A stretch of 64,000 nucleotides of DNA from Nereocystis luetkeana (lineage: Eukaryota > Sar > Phaeophyceae > Laminariales > Laminariaceae), in contig JARUPZ010000003.1 in the NCBI GenBank assembly GCA_031213475.1, positions 15,556,869-15,620,868 of the forward strand. Reading direction: 5' to 3'. The notes beneath the pieces were generated by a model, which saw only the letters and a list, made by a program, of their open reading frames with translations, did not search any database and was not told the DNA's origin. How positions within the stretch are numbered: position 1 is the stretch's first letter; every line of letters begins with the position of its first letter. Shown here piece by piece: positions 1 through 12,300 of this stretch. The translations under genes were made by a program, and so were the position numbers.

Positions 1-1408
1 GGTCATGTGAAAAGATGCACCACTGTCCGCTATCCACTTCTCACCTATGCAATCACTACGTTCCTCATTACACGAGTCATCGTTAGTACCAAGCATGCAC
101 TTCGCAAGACAACACACCGTCTCACCGCCGTTGTTCTGGCCTTGCGCACCTCCGCCTGATGTCTGTTCTGGTGCAGGGGGGATGCGAGCCTTGCACTGGG
201 GCCAGGTGTGCCCGGGCTCCAAGCAACGAATGCATTTTCCTTTCACTTTGTCGAACGCTGAGGGGGGGTTATGTGTGGGGGCTTGGGGGTTACTGCTACT
301 GCTACCCTGACTGTTTTTACTTGCCGTGTCACTTCCACCTCTCTGCTTACCGTTGCTTCTATGCCTGCCCCAACCTGCGCGACCACCTCGAGCAGCTCCA
401 ATCGAAAATAGAGCCTGGCCCACGTCCTTACCCTTCGGCGCGGGAAGGCGCAAGTACCGCTGTCGGATGATGCTCTCGATCTCCGCTCGAGTGACATCCT
501 CACGGTACAAGATAGTACGTTCCTATTTCGTAGTCTGATGTGAGGGTCTTGATGATCTTGCGGTTAACGTCTGCTACCGACTTGACCACACCTAGCGACG
601 CGAGCACTCCTACAATCTTGTCTATCCGACCAAAGTACTTCATGGGCTCTTCTCCCTTCTTAATTTTTGCGGAGTCGAACGCTACCGACCACTTGACCTG
701 TTCAGCCATGGTCTTGGGCATGAGCCAATCACACAACATTCTCCAGCCAGCACTAGGTGATTTTGTTGCGAACAATCTACCAAGCAGATCACGGTTCACA
801 ACGCCCTCTGTCAGGCAAGTCCAAGCTACTCTAGCTGTCTTAACATGTCCCTCACTGAACCCCTGCGACAGAAAATATTGAGTGTTCTTCGTAACGTCGC
901 CTATCATCTTATCATGATCTACGAGGAACGCCGACATGCACCCAACCATGGAAGTAAACACCTCGAAGTGCCCCTTCCACAATGGGAAAAAATCTTCCGA
1001 ACTTCCACTGAATTTAGGAACCGACTGTTTCAAACTCCCAAATTCGCGAGAACCAACTTCAGCCTTACGGCCATCTACGCTGCTACTCGCACCACTCCTT
1101 GGCAGGTCTATTGTCGCGCCAAGACCTGGCAAACTCCCACTGGAGCTGACTCCCCTTACTTCCCCTGCACTGGTAGCGGTTCCGACCCGCTCACCAGTAA
1201 CACCAGACGCAACCTCACTAATCGCAGCAGTTCTGCGATCCATCTCCTCGAAAATCTGCGTCTTCAGTCGCTCATCGTCTTGACGTCGCAGCTCTCGGTC
1301 GCTCTCGCGTCGATCTTGGTCTTCTCTCCTGTCCGCCGCCAGCTGCCTCAAGAGACTGGTCAGGTCGTCCATCTCGGACGACCCGTCCACTGGGGTCCCA
1401 CTCGGCAT
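1..1408 (-). pseudogene. Ty1/copia retrotransposon gag and start of pol, frameshifted and cut by the window edge
   Basis: Read on the minus strand, an ORF starts with Met at 1408. Its N-terminus is charged and Arg/Asp/Glu-rich (about residues 15-75, likely coiled coil). A copia-type Gag core follows, with landmarks such as KFSGSSEDFFPLWKGHFEVF. Near 520-525 the frame shifts by one base: the first frame ends in a spurious stop at 500, and the next frame continues the Gag sense (YREDVTRAEIESIIRQRYL). That frame then gives a CX2CX4HX4C zinc knuckle (CIRCLEPGHTWPQC, about 202-243) and, at the window edge, the aspartic-protease signature WIADSGASFHMT typical of Ty1/copia. Integrase and RT would lie to the left of base 1. 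The single indel suggests a fairly recent but inactive copy. The LTR to its right could not be delimited. Confidence 0.88.
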
Positions 1409-2330
1409 GATCTGGCTGCTTGCTCGAACAATAAGTCGTTAACGTGTTCAATTAGCGCTGATATGCGATGGATGGACAAGCTCCCAACAGCCACACTAGG
1501 CTGTGAGCGAGGCACTGCAACACGCAGTGTGTAGAAGATAGTTTAAGATGTCTTTATTATGTCGGCCCGGAAAGGGGTAGACGAATGCAGGGGGAAAGGT
1601 GGAGTGGGTCATGTGGGTCAACTCTCCACAGCCTAGTAACAACCGCTCGTAGTCGAATACCTAAACCTCGTACATACCCGTGGGATTGCTCGTGAGTGAT
1701 ACCACGAGACGATCCCTGTAACTTTACCTCCGTGATACAACATATGTAACCGTAACTTATTGCTAGGTTGTTCGTAGAGACAAGCTATATTGAACATGTA
1801 GTGGCGAGCTTGCGGCTACTACTTCATTTTAAATTACAAAAATAAAGTCCAGCCATACAGCAGCTATGAATAGCTGTGCTGTGATCATCAACCATCTTTT
1901 GTGCTAAAAAAAGAACTAAAAAAGGTGGTGCGGAGCAATTTTATATTTTCCAAGATTAAAGTGATGAAAATACGAAAATACGTCTTCAGTCATCAGCTGT
2001 GAGTTCGACTGGTTATTACTTCTATTGTATTAATAGTTGATACACTCAATTTTCAATTTTGCAAGCTGCGTAATACGCCTGTACAACTATTTACTCTGTT
2101 CTATACTAGTACGTATTTCATTAATATTAATAGTAGTATATGGGAGTTGTGTATAATTTATGATAACAGGTATTAATAGTACCTCGTAAAGGAAGTACTA
2201 CTAAATTTTAGTACAACTCGATTTTATTTGATTAATTTCGTGATTCGTGGTGGGAATGGATGGGAACAGACCACCATAATGTATCTCGCAGGGGAAGAGG
2301 CACGGCATGTCCGCCGGAGGCCATACTTTC
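1409..2330. other. AT-rich stretch without a gene; probable leader/LTR side of the copia element
   Basis: No coding region is supported. As the sequence upstream of the minus-strand gag start, it should hold the element's leader and LTR. I found neither a convincing primer-binding site nor a TG...CA-bounded LTR, and the second LTR would lie outside the window. From about 1780 to 2240 the sequence is markedly AT-rich. Confidence 0.4.
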
Positions 2331-2715
2331 GCGGGAGAGATTTTATCGGCGGGACGGGACGGTAATTTTTCGGTGTCACGGCGGGACGGGACGGTAATTG
2401 TTCGGTGTCACGGCGGGACGGGACGGTAATTGTCCGGTGTCACGGCGGGACGGAGCGGTAATTGTTCGGTGTCACGGCGGGACGGGACGGTAATTGTTCG
2501 ATGTCACGGCGGGACGAGACGGCATTTTCCAACGGGAGAGATTTTATCGGCGGGACGGGACGGTTATTTTCAGCGGGAGAGATTTTATCGGCGGGGCAGG
2601 ACGGTATGTGACGACGGTCAGGGAATTTGTCGGCGGGACGGGACGGCGGGACCATTTTGACGGCGGTTTTACCGTCCCGTCCCGCCGTTACCGCCGTTAC
2701 CGTCCCGCCGAAATA
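2331..2715. repeat. GC-rich minisatellite of about 32 bp with an inverted-repeat tail
   Basis: About five head-to-tail copies of a 32-bp unit built on GGCGGGACGGGACGGTAATT followed by GTTCGGTGTCAC run from about 2352 to 2515. A second motif, CGGGAGAGATTTTATCGGCG, occurs before the array and twice after it. At 2640-2710 the same GGGACGG words appear in opposite orientation (CCGTCCCGTCCCGCCGTTAC), so the right end can fold back. ORFs across it are repeat artefacts. Confidence 0.85.
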
Positions 2716-2737
2716 CCGTGATAAGCTTTGTTTTTTT

Positions 2738-2878
2738 CCTGAAGCATGGCGGCGGGACTCTTAAGAGTTTGGCATTATCAAGTCGCCGGTTTGCAATTTC
2801 GAACTAAACTCAATCGTGGACCTCTGTCACTTCGCATAATTTGATGTACTCTTTTCCTTCCTGAGCGAAGCGCCTTGT
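2738..2878 (+). repeat. Dispersed repeat, copy 1 (inverted copy at 51879-52059)
   Basis: From CCTGAAGCATGGCGGCGGGA through a block reading as 'cttgata/tatcaag, cgccggtttgcaa, cgtggacctctg, tcgcataatttgatgtact' to the GAGCGAAGCGCC end, the sequence matches the reverse complement of 51879-52059 with scattered differences. No coding capacity was seen. The second copy has an extra GC-rich palindromic insert near 51890-51920. Confidence 0.75.
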
Positions 2879-2948
2879 AATAATACGTAATAAATTATCA
2901 ATAGTTAATTGTACACAAGATCAAGTCCTCCAAGCAGGTTTAGCAATT

Positions 2949-3250
2949 TGGGAGAAGGGATCTTTAGGGGTGTTTTTGACTTGAAGATTGCGTAGCGCGG
3001 TCTGCACTTCGGAATCGTCGTCCGCAAGTGAGAAATTTCCTGGTTCGATGCAAACACGGCGCAGCCGCGTTTATGGGCAGTTGTGGCCCGTTTTGGTTGC
3101 GCTTTGGGGTCAGGGTTAGGGTTAGGGTTAATTGAAGTCAGGGGTTGGGTTGGGTCTTCGCTCCTAGTCTTCGCCCGTACGGCGTACCTTGATCCCAACA
3201 GGAACCAAAATACCTGAACAAACTACCAACCTGAAGATCCTTTCTCCCAG
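2949..3250. mobile_element. MITE-like element A with TIRs and internal TTAGGG repeats
   Basis: The two ends are inverted repeats: GGGAGAAGGGATCTTTAGG on the left, and a right end whose reverse complement reads GGGAGAAAGGATCTTCAGG. A second copy in opposite orientation lies at 47550-47831, with roughly 88-90 percent identity by eye. Inside are three TTAGGG units (3112-3128). A minus-strand frame (2905-3198) gives a peptide shared with the other copy (KRGCAVFASNQEIS here, KRGCAEFASNQEIS there). Many of the differences change amino acids, so coding function is doubtful. Confidence 0.75.
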
Positions 3251-3843
3251 CATTTGGTGTCGTACCGAAAAGCGCTTTGCACGAAGAGAATTTTTTTCGA
3301 AAGTACGAAAATTGACCAAAACAATTAAATAAATTGACCTCGGTTTCAATTTAATTATTTCGTACTGAAAATAGAGGTAATTATTTATTTTCCGTCTTCG
3401 GGCACACGAAATTGACAAACATACGTGCATGTACACATGATACTCGTACGTCAGCTGTAGGTCCGACTCTCCCAGATTGTAATGGGACCTCAAAGATCGT
3501 TGGCGCACCTATATCTGTCTATGCATATGTTACGGGTGGCTTCAAAGACCAAGAATAGGCTTCAAGTATTAATAGTATACGTAGCCGTAGCCGTGGCTGA
3601 CGCAGGTCTATCGCCCACTATTCCTGTTTGTTGTGCTTACCTCCACCCAGTATTCTTTCACCGTTCGTGTCGTTGTTTCAAGAAAAAGGAATGAGGTATT
3701 CGATGCAACACCGAAGGAGGGTCCAGCGCCATGACCATATATTTATACTACTATGGCAATTCGCCTGACGCGGGTGACGCGAGCAGGCAGGGCTCGTGCT
3801 CTAGGACCCTTCAGCGTTCTTTATTTTCCCCTGCGGCATCACC

Positions 3844-3945
3844 GACGATTGCAGCAAACCTCGCCGCAATCGCAACAGACGATTGCAGCAAACCTCGCCG
3901 CAATCGCAACAGACGATTGCAGCAAACCTCGCCGCAATCGCAACA
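3844..3945. repeat. Three copies of a 34-bp tandem repeat
   Basis: The unit begins GACGATTGCAGCAAACCTCG and recurs at 3844, 3878 and 3912, exactly 34 bp apart and nearly identical. Within each unit GATTGC and GCAATC form a short inverted repeat. A CAA/CAG-rich tail follows to about 3965. Confidence 0.9.
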
Positions 3946-4622
3946 GCAACCGCAACAGCAGCAGTGCAGTATCTCTGCGAAGGCGAAATGCGGCTCATGA
4001 TTCCGCCCATTTACACAAAGATGTGTCATCCATATCAGAGGAACAACAGCTCGTACGATTACGTACGTACATACCACCAGTACCTGGCACGCAGCATGCG
4101 TACTCGTGTGCATACGTAGCACATAAGGGTGTTGTGGAGGAGCATACGTGTGTGTACTCACCGGCAGCGCAGCAAGCAGCGGAGGCCATGATCTCTGCCT
4201 GTTGTCAAAAGTCTTGAGACGATGGCACGACAGTGACGCGGTGTGGACAGACAATCAAACGAGCTTTTGTGTTTTTTGTGGGTACCGCGTAAAAAAAGGA
4301 AGCCCGCGTAAATCCGCCGCAAGACACGAAAACGATGCGAACCAGCCCCACTGCCCATGTGCTCGAGACTGTGAAAATAGTAGAAAGCCTCCTTCGAAAA
4401 AGATACAACCAACCTCGATTGCGAAGCAACAATAATAAAGACCATCTTTTTAGCCATATCTGGTAAGCTTGGTGGGTGGCAGGACGCATCCTCGCGATCG
4501 AGTCAGCGGAGCACTAGGTGAGTGCATGGAGCGTCGGATTGAGACCCACAGCAGTTGCTGTCGAATAACGTTTTGGTTCGCGGACTAGAGGACAGGCGGC
4601 GGTGATACTCGGACGTGCATGT

Positions 4623-4623
<1 letters not shown>

Positions 4624-4671
<48 letters not shown>
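4624..4671. repeat. (CTG)16 microsatellite
   Basis: Sixteen uninterrupted CTG units. The Ser-rich reading on the minus strand is a by-product of the repeat. Confidence 0.95.
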
Positions 4672-5883
4672 GAAGCAGGCAAGAGAGGGTGTTGCCAGAC
4701 GATAGGAATGGTAGCGACGATGATAGCGCTGTTGAGAAGGCCAACCTACGAGATATAGCGGGCTTCAGCTTTGACATGTCGATCCCATGGAACAAAGACA
4801 CCGGGATAGTGTAAAGGTGGTCACCGAGCAGAGACTGGTTTGGTTGGGTTTTATTCGAAGACCTTCGAGTCCTCGCCACGACTTCGAAGCGCAATTTGAA
4901 AGTACACCGAGCACAAGTACACGATGTACTGCAGCAGCCATCGCGGGTTGGGAGGACAGAAGGGACGGGTGAGTGTCAAGACATTGGATTGGCATACACC
5001 ATGATATCCTACTGCAGTAGCATAGGACTGACTACGTGGCCCAGCAGTAGGCTGGGAAGCAGCAATCGTCTCAAATTAGGGGCGTATCTCAGTCCCTGGA
5101 AATGGAACACCCTCTTTTACGTACGGGGAGCTGTTTGAAAATCAAATTTGCAAAATGGGCGAGGGATTCAGCGCCGTGCACAAGCGGTCCACCAGGATTT
5201 TTTGTTGCAGCTTTGTTGTGATCGAGAGACGGTAAATATAGCTCGTGATAGCACCGCCTTGATGGCTTGATGGCTGAGGGCTGTATAGACCTTGCCCCAG
5301 CTTCGACAAAATGGTTGAATGTTCTTAGTGCAGTACCCGGTACCCGGTACTGCTGTTGACTGCTGTACCCGAACCCCAACCCCGACCCCGACCGCCTGGG
5401 AAATCTCTGGTTCAATGATACAGGTATAATACACTGATGCGTCAAATACCAGGTCCTGGTACGTGTTAACACGTTTTTGTCGAAGCTGCAGGGCCAAGTC
5501 GTCAACGCGCAAAAACTAAAGCAGTACACTCGTACAGTACGAGTACTCGTATACACTTGGTAGGATGCTTTTGCTGTACGTACGTATTGGAGTTGACGGT
5601 TCATTGGATGAATGAGTGCAAGTAACGCAAGGGACGAAAGCCGACCGAACGCCCGTACGAGATAACGTGCTATTTAATACCAGGTACCAGGTAGTCTACA
5701 GCGTTACGAGGTACTACTGTAGGCGCCAAGTGCCTTTCGCTGCTGTTGATGTCCACGTTTACCAGCTACTAACAGTGTATACTGCTGTGTGCTATAGATA
5801 GTAAAACTGAATCCGCCCTCGCGCACAGTCAGGTAAAGCCATCAGATAAGCGCGATTGACACCACGAAACAACCGCTGGAACC

Positions 5884-6311
5884 ATGAGGCGCTCAACAAG
5901 AGTCCCCTCCGCCCCGGCCGATGAAAAGCCGACGGCCAAGCCAGCCGGAAACCGCCAGACCCGCCACGACGACCCTCCTCTGACGAAGCGGCCGAGACGG
6001 GCAGCACGGCAACCGCCGTCCCCGTCGGAAAACACAACAGCCAATGTCGCCGCCAAGCCGGAGGCACTAACACCTGCTCCGTCCCGGAAAAAACAAGGAG
6101 GAGGAGGAGGGGGGGGCGGGGAAGGAGGACCCTCTGCGTATGAGCTGGAGAGGCTGGAAAAAATGAAGAGGAACGCTTTGGTGATGGCTTCTCTTGGGTT
6201 AGGCGACACAAAGGGGGCGATGCGCACGGCCGTTCAAAGTGAGGCGGCGCAGAGGGCGAGGTCGAGGGGCCTACCCCCCCGCCAACCTAAGGCATACCCA
6301 CCCAGGTCAAG
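5884..6311 (+). CDS. WDR76: WDR76 exon 1 (residues 1-142 and part of 143)
   Basis: Starts at ATGAGGCGC in the context gaaccATGAGG. Encodes the basic N-terminus and the helix that precedes WDR76/CMR1 propellers. The donor AAG|GTACGA at 6312 leaves phase 2. An alternative donor CAG|GTCAAG six bases earlier is also phase 2 and would remove two residues. Confidence 0.88.
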
Positions 6312-9300
6312 GTACGAGAAAAGTTTACGACTGCAACGTACCGACGTGTACATGTAACACCTCGGCAAATATGATGCATGTGCCATTTTCAAGTTTGGCC
6401 TGGGACTCAAGTTGGCCACGATTTGTCGCTTAAAAATTGTCTGAAATCATGCCAAGGGCATGGCTGCACTTCAGATTGTTCATGGCATGTTTCTACCATA
6501 CGAGTATTTAGCAACTGGACCCGCGTTTCTTGGCGAAATTAGTTGAAAGTAGAGTTGGATAGTTCTTGCCGGAGAAACAGGGTTGAAGTGTCGCACGTTT
6601 TGATTGTCGAGTTTGGTGGCGGGGGGCGTCATGAACTCGTGCTTTACCTTGCAAACTACAAGCTATATGCCTCCTACATGCTCACACTGCGGGCCCATCG
6701 GCGTGACACGAGTTATCCGGGTTTGTTTTAAGCCCAGGCTGCCCGATTTGAAGCACCCACGGTTACAAGACCATCCATAGTACGTACGGTGATGTCTGAC
6801 CTGTGCCTGTCGTCTTCACATTACGGGCCCAGGCAGGTAGAACCTGCAGAAACACCTGTATGTATCATGGTATTAACCAGAATAGGGTATAGCAGTATTA
6901 GGTATTATTGTGATATCATGAAGTTCAGCAGTTGGAATGTAAATACGTGAGGAACATGTAGGCCGTCGATAGAACTTGGAACAGAAGTAGGTTGGGCAAC
7001 AAACCTCAACCTTTTCTGCTTTTATACTGACACGGAATTAGGCGTCTTCGATTCGCTTTTTCGTTTTTTTAATGGCTACTTTATGCGTGGCAGGGAATCG
7101 GCTCGGGTCAGAGGCAAAACCCCCGACGGATCGCCGATGGAGGACCCTGAGGAGGCGTTCAATCGCAAGAGGCAGGGGTTGGGAGGTATGGAGGGACTGC
7201 AACCGATGGAGATGGTGGGGTCAAGGACGCCCTCTCGTCTGTCAGGGGATGTCGCCATGGCGGCATCAAACACGTCTGCCGATGGAACTCTTCGCTTACG
7301 AAAGGTGGTGTGGTGTGGCCGTCGGTGTTACTGTGGCAGTACACGTACAGTGTACGGGATCATGATTTGAAGCGCATCACCGGTTTTTGGGTCCAATATT
7401 TAGGGATGTACTGGCGGTGCATGCTTGTGCTTGGTCGCTAGAGTGCTCCTAATACAACCAGTTTGTTGCTGGGCTTCAACAGCAGTAGCGACAAGACATC
7501 TTGAAAGCGCATGGCTCGCTTTGTTGGGCGCGCCCCGTCGTGTTTTGAAGCAACCAAACAGCCAGCAGGGACGATGCGCAGAGCTTCCCACTGCGAAACG
7601 GTACCGACAGGTTGGGTGCGCGCGCCCACATCACCCGACTGCTACATATTTATCCAGCATGCTGCACCGTATCCCAGACGAATGGTACCTACTTATGCCT
7701 TCTAAGGGATCGGAAAACATGTGTTTACGCCCCTTCCCCGCACGCCCTTTCCCCCGCGCTTACGCTTGGTGTTGTGACGGGCCTTTTGTAGATGATGGGC
7801 GGGCTGGTCGGTCGCTACGAGCCGGGCGGGGATGGCGAAGAGTACGACCTGGCCGAGCCCGACGAAGTGCTCAACAGGTGTGGTACGCTGCGATACAGTA
7901 CAGCAGTACCATGCTATTTTTGGCAACTAGACAACTATCAGGTCATGTACCTTTTTTAGTTTTTAGTTTTTTAGTAAACTTTTACTCATCAGGCTCAACT
8001 CGCATGGAGTACGCCGCTACAGCCTGAACAGGCCATGGTCACGGTTTTCTACGGTTCACTACTTCAATCCTGTTCAATCCAATCGAGCGGTAAAGTCGTA
8101 TCATACAGTGCAGTACTATTTTAGCGTGAAGGCCGCCCGTCGACTTTTGGGCTCGCACGTGTTTGTTTGTTTTTCGCATTCGTTCGCGAAAGGACAATCA
8201 AACCAGCGGAGACGACCAATCTCGTCGAATGTTCGTGTTTCGTGCATTTTTCCATGACAGTGAAGTAAGTAACATGATATGATGGTAGGAATACCAATCC
8301 GGCGGGTGCATCCCACGGATTTTTCTCACGGACACATCCAACGGAGCTAGCTATTCATGAGAAGAATCATACGGGTGATTTCAAAGATGTTCAACGGATG
8401 AGGTGAACTGACGGTAACATTGCGAGCCTTCTCCATCCTGCTCTCGTGTCGTGTCTCTTCTCCAAAACGACATGCACCCCTTGTTTCATTCGCTGAAGGT
8501 TGCGCAAGCTGGAAGTTGGGGAAACGGGCGTGTGCAAAGTTGTGCGAGAGAGGGCGTACAGCTTGGCGTGGCACCCGTCCGAGAGCAAGCTACTCATAGC
8601 CGTTGGAGACAAGGTCGGCCTCCTTTAGCTGGTTTTTGAGTTCGAGATTTGTGTGCTCTACATACAGTCTAATCTAAAATAAAGTCTTGCACGGTGGGGT
8701 GTTTAATGTTGTTCGCCACCGGCAACGCTTGTTCCATGGTCCGCGTTAGTGTGTTGTTGTCGTGTCAGGTTTGCGGGAACACCGATGCCGCCATAAGTAG
8801 TGGACTGGGTATATTGCTGCAGTTTGTTCCAGGAAACTATTTCGTTTTCGCTTTTATCGGCATAGCGGTTTGACAGCTGAGCAAAGCAGGCGTTACTCGA
8901 GCGGGGGGTGACAGTGCCACCCTGCTCGCGCTCCGAACGATGAAAGGCAAAATAGCGCATCCATTGGTCGAACGCACCGACGTTTTCCATCCATCCTACG
9001 ACCGTACAATACAAGGTGCTCTTCTGTGTAAGACATGTCACCTCCGAGGGGCGATAGTGATACCAGCGTTTACTCGCGTCCCCCTCATACCAAGACCAAA
9101 CCAAGGGGCTCGTACTAGATAGAGGGGAGCGCGTGCCCACCAGGAAATATTATAGGTCCAGCGGAGTAGGCCACTATTATGTACCAGGTTTTCGCTGTTA
9201 GTTATGTTGGCGACGGAAATCATCTCGTCGAGTTTTGTGGCTGTAGGGGATTCACATTCCTGTAGTTGCGCTGCTCCCATCTCGCCGATGACTTGGTAGC

Positions 9301-12300
9301 GGTCCGCCTCTCCTGTCCATGGTTCGTGGCCTGACCTGGACTGCCGTCGGGTATTCCTGAAGGTGGGCAACGTGGGCCTCTGGACCATTGGCGAACAAGG
9401 CGATGAATCCGACGACCATGGCGACAAAGACGCCGCAGCTACCGGCGCCGATGCTGTGTTTCAGTTCAAGCCCCACACAGGCTCCGTTCCCCGCCTGGTG
9501 TTCGACCCCACAGACGGGAACAAGCTGATCTCCATCTCCTACGACGGGACTGTCAGGAGGATGGACGTGGAGAAGGGGGCCTTTGAGCAGGTGAAGTGGC
9601 TTGTGCTGTGCTGTGAACACCACGACAACTTGTTGCTCTCAAGTTTGCCGCAAATGCTAGACGCGATGGACTAATAATGTCAGGGGTGTCAGTGGGGGCT
9701 AGTTGTCGCCATTCAAGGCATGAAGGACGTCTCGAGGCTCTGACGAAGTCATAAATGTTTTTTGACATGTGTAGAAAATCGACCAGCCATGAGCATGGAA
9801 ATACGCCCAAACACCACCGCGGCAGCGACCATTATCCACAAGCTCAAAATGAGATGCGGTACTCCTTGTTTCTGTTGTTACTAATGGTAACGCGGGCATT
9901 GGTACCAGCGTGCCAGACCACAAGCCACACCCCACGCCCAGCGCGCCACTCCACGCCCGCGCTCCTCGCAGATTTTCAACACTCGTAGCGATGGCTAAAA
10001 CACACAAGATATCAACAGCCACACATGCCGAGCGACCATGCAGGCCGCATCGCTCCGTTGCAGCAGAAGCCTTGGCTCAGGGTCAGAAGTCGACGATTGC
10101 GCGCGTGTTTCGGGTGGACTGTGCGTGCCACTCGTCCTCCACGTCGCCGTAAATGCAGGCTTGGAAGGTCTTCTCACGCTGCTGTCCCACCTGCAAAATA
10201 TGCAGCAGCAGCAGCTGCAGCAGCAGCAAATGAGTTCGCACTGTCTTGGATCAACAGCACGGCAGAAGAGCCCTGATCAGTTTTTCGCGGCTAAAACACA
10301 TACGCGCCGACCGCCGGACGGAAGTGTTTTTTCTTGTTGACCCTATTAAGACCACGGTCCCGTTTTGGGGATAAACCACTCAAAATCTAAGGAGTTTGTC
10401 CCCGAAACGGGACTGCGGTCCTAAAATGGTTGAAAACGTCTAAACTGCTACCCACTCTGTCCCTAAATATGAGGACCGTTCGAACACTAATATTATATTT
10501 AGAGACAGAGTAGTGCTTGGCACTGGTATTATACTGCTGCACCTGATGAGGCATTATTACTGCAATGCATGCCCCGTACAGAACTTGTACCAGGTATATA
10601 CTGCACCTCGTGAGATGGTTCGCGTCTCCGTACATTTTCGACTTTTTTCAACTGTAGCATGGGGCCGACAAACGAGGATGGCGAAGCTTGGTGGCGCCTG
10701 CGTACGCGGCGCGAGGGGCCTCCGTGATAGAGAGGCGGAGGGAGGCTTGGCCCCGATTGAATCGAGAGAGCGACCGCCAAAGGGCGATCGTCTAGACTGC
10801 TCGGCCATGTCGGATGTGTTTGTTTTTTTTTCCAGGGCTTTCCTCTTGCCTGCCCATCATTCACCCACGAACTCAATATTTTCACATTTAGAAGTTCCAA
10901 AAAATATTTTTTCCCTAATATTTGGTTTGAAAACTTGCTCAAATGCTTGAGTGAACCATTGGGATTGCATCCTTCTGCGGTTGTGTGCCCGCTGACAGCT
11001 CTCATCCCCTCCCACCGTTTTTTCTGGTTCACTTTCGTAAAATATTATATCTAATGTTATTTTGACCGATGGCAATGGGAACGGGATCTTAAAAGCTTGA
11101 ATTTTTGTTTTTTCACCATATCAGCAGCTGTTTCTCGCGGGGAACTTGAAGTGATAATTTCTGCTCTCAGGACTACTTCATACTTTTTGCGAAATTCTTC
11201 CAAATGCAGTTGGTAGTTCAACAGGGTATGCCTTCGAATGGTTTGTTTACGAGGAAGCAAGATTTGAAAAAACCCCGAACATTGTCCCAAAATCGACAGG
11301 CATTCCAATCTCGTCAAAATATTGGGTAAATCTTCGATTTTTCCTTCGAAGTCTTTCTTCCCCGGAAAGCATTCGAAGCTGCACCCTGCTGGACTACCAG
11401 CTGCTTTGGAAAGCTCTCGCAAAATGAATAAACTATTACAGGGGACTATAGTAAATAGGACCTACGGTACACACAAAATCCTATATATTTCCCTATTTTT
11501 ACTAACAATATTTGGTCCTATTAACTATGGTCTCCCGTAATAGTCCTGAGAGCAGAAATTCTCACAATGAGTTTCCCGCGAGATACAGCCGTTCGTATGG
11601 TGTAAAAACAAAAAGTTCAAGCATTCAAGATCTCGTTCCCGTTGTCATCGTATGGGCTATACCCTTCGTACACCGCAAATACCAGGTTTGCAATAAACAC
11701 ATTTGTTGTTTCCCGCTTACCTCTCTCTACTTTTTCGGGCTGTTGTCGGGTCGGTCGAAAGACGAGTGTATGTCGTTGAATCATCTCGCTCTCTCTGTAC
11801 GCACAACAGTCAGGCTTTATCCATGCCCGTGTGCGCAATTCATTCGTCGCCTGCTGTTTGGATCTATAATTCTATAATTCATCCGGTAACATTCCCTCGT
11901 CGCTTTAAATGAGGCCAAATTGCTGCGGCGTAAGATTTACGTACACCCATGCTTGTCATCCCTTTTGCTTTTTTCTCGATGCTGTAGATCATTTGTATCA
12001 TATTAATCTTCCCTTTGTATCTTATCATCCATCCGGCGGGTTGCTTGCTGCTCCTGTTTCACTAAAACAAACACGTATATCAGACGGGATCATGGGTAGG
12101 AGTAAAGTTGTTACTGATTTTAAAGAGTTTCGGGGGGGGGGATAAAACTTATAAAAGGTCATGCTCGTCGGCGGTGGTCATGGCTCATGCTTCCTGTATT
12201 TTTGTATTTTCGTATTTTCGGTAAAATATTAAAAAACGTTGGCCGGCCATGAGCATCAATGTTCTCGGGGCGTGAACTGTACGACGTGGGACCGAACTGT

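Larger units (their letters stand above)
3251..5883. other. Intergenic region upstream of the WD40 gene
   Basis: No gene is supported here. It contains the 34-bp tandem repeat and the CTG run listed separately, a C/A-rich stretch with several TACC(W)GGTA-like words (two overlapping exact copies at 5678-5693), and the promoter and 5-prime leader of the WD40 gene just before 5884. I saw no clear TATA box or initiator. Confidence 0.5.

Noticed and set aside
2330..2520. CRISPR-like array
   Set aside because: The 32-bp units are contiguous without unique spacers; a eukaryotic minisatellite.
3112..3128. TTAGGG repeats as a telomere or telomere scar
   Set aside because: Only three units, lying inside a TIR element that has a second copy with the same three units at 47.6 kb.
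5089..5604. 171-codon minus-strand ORF upstream of WDR76
   Set aside because: No domain, overlaps several other frames, and its composition fits chance.
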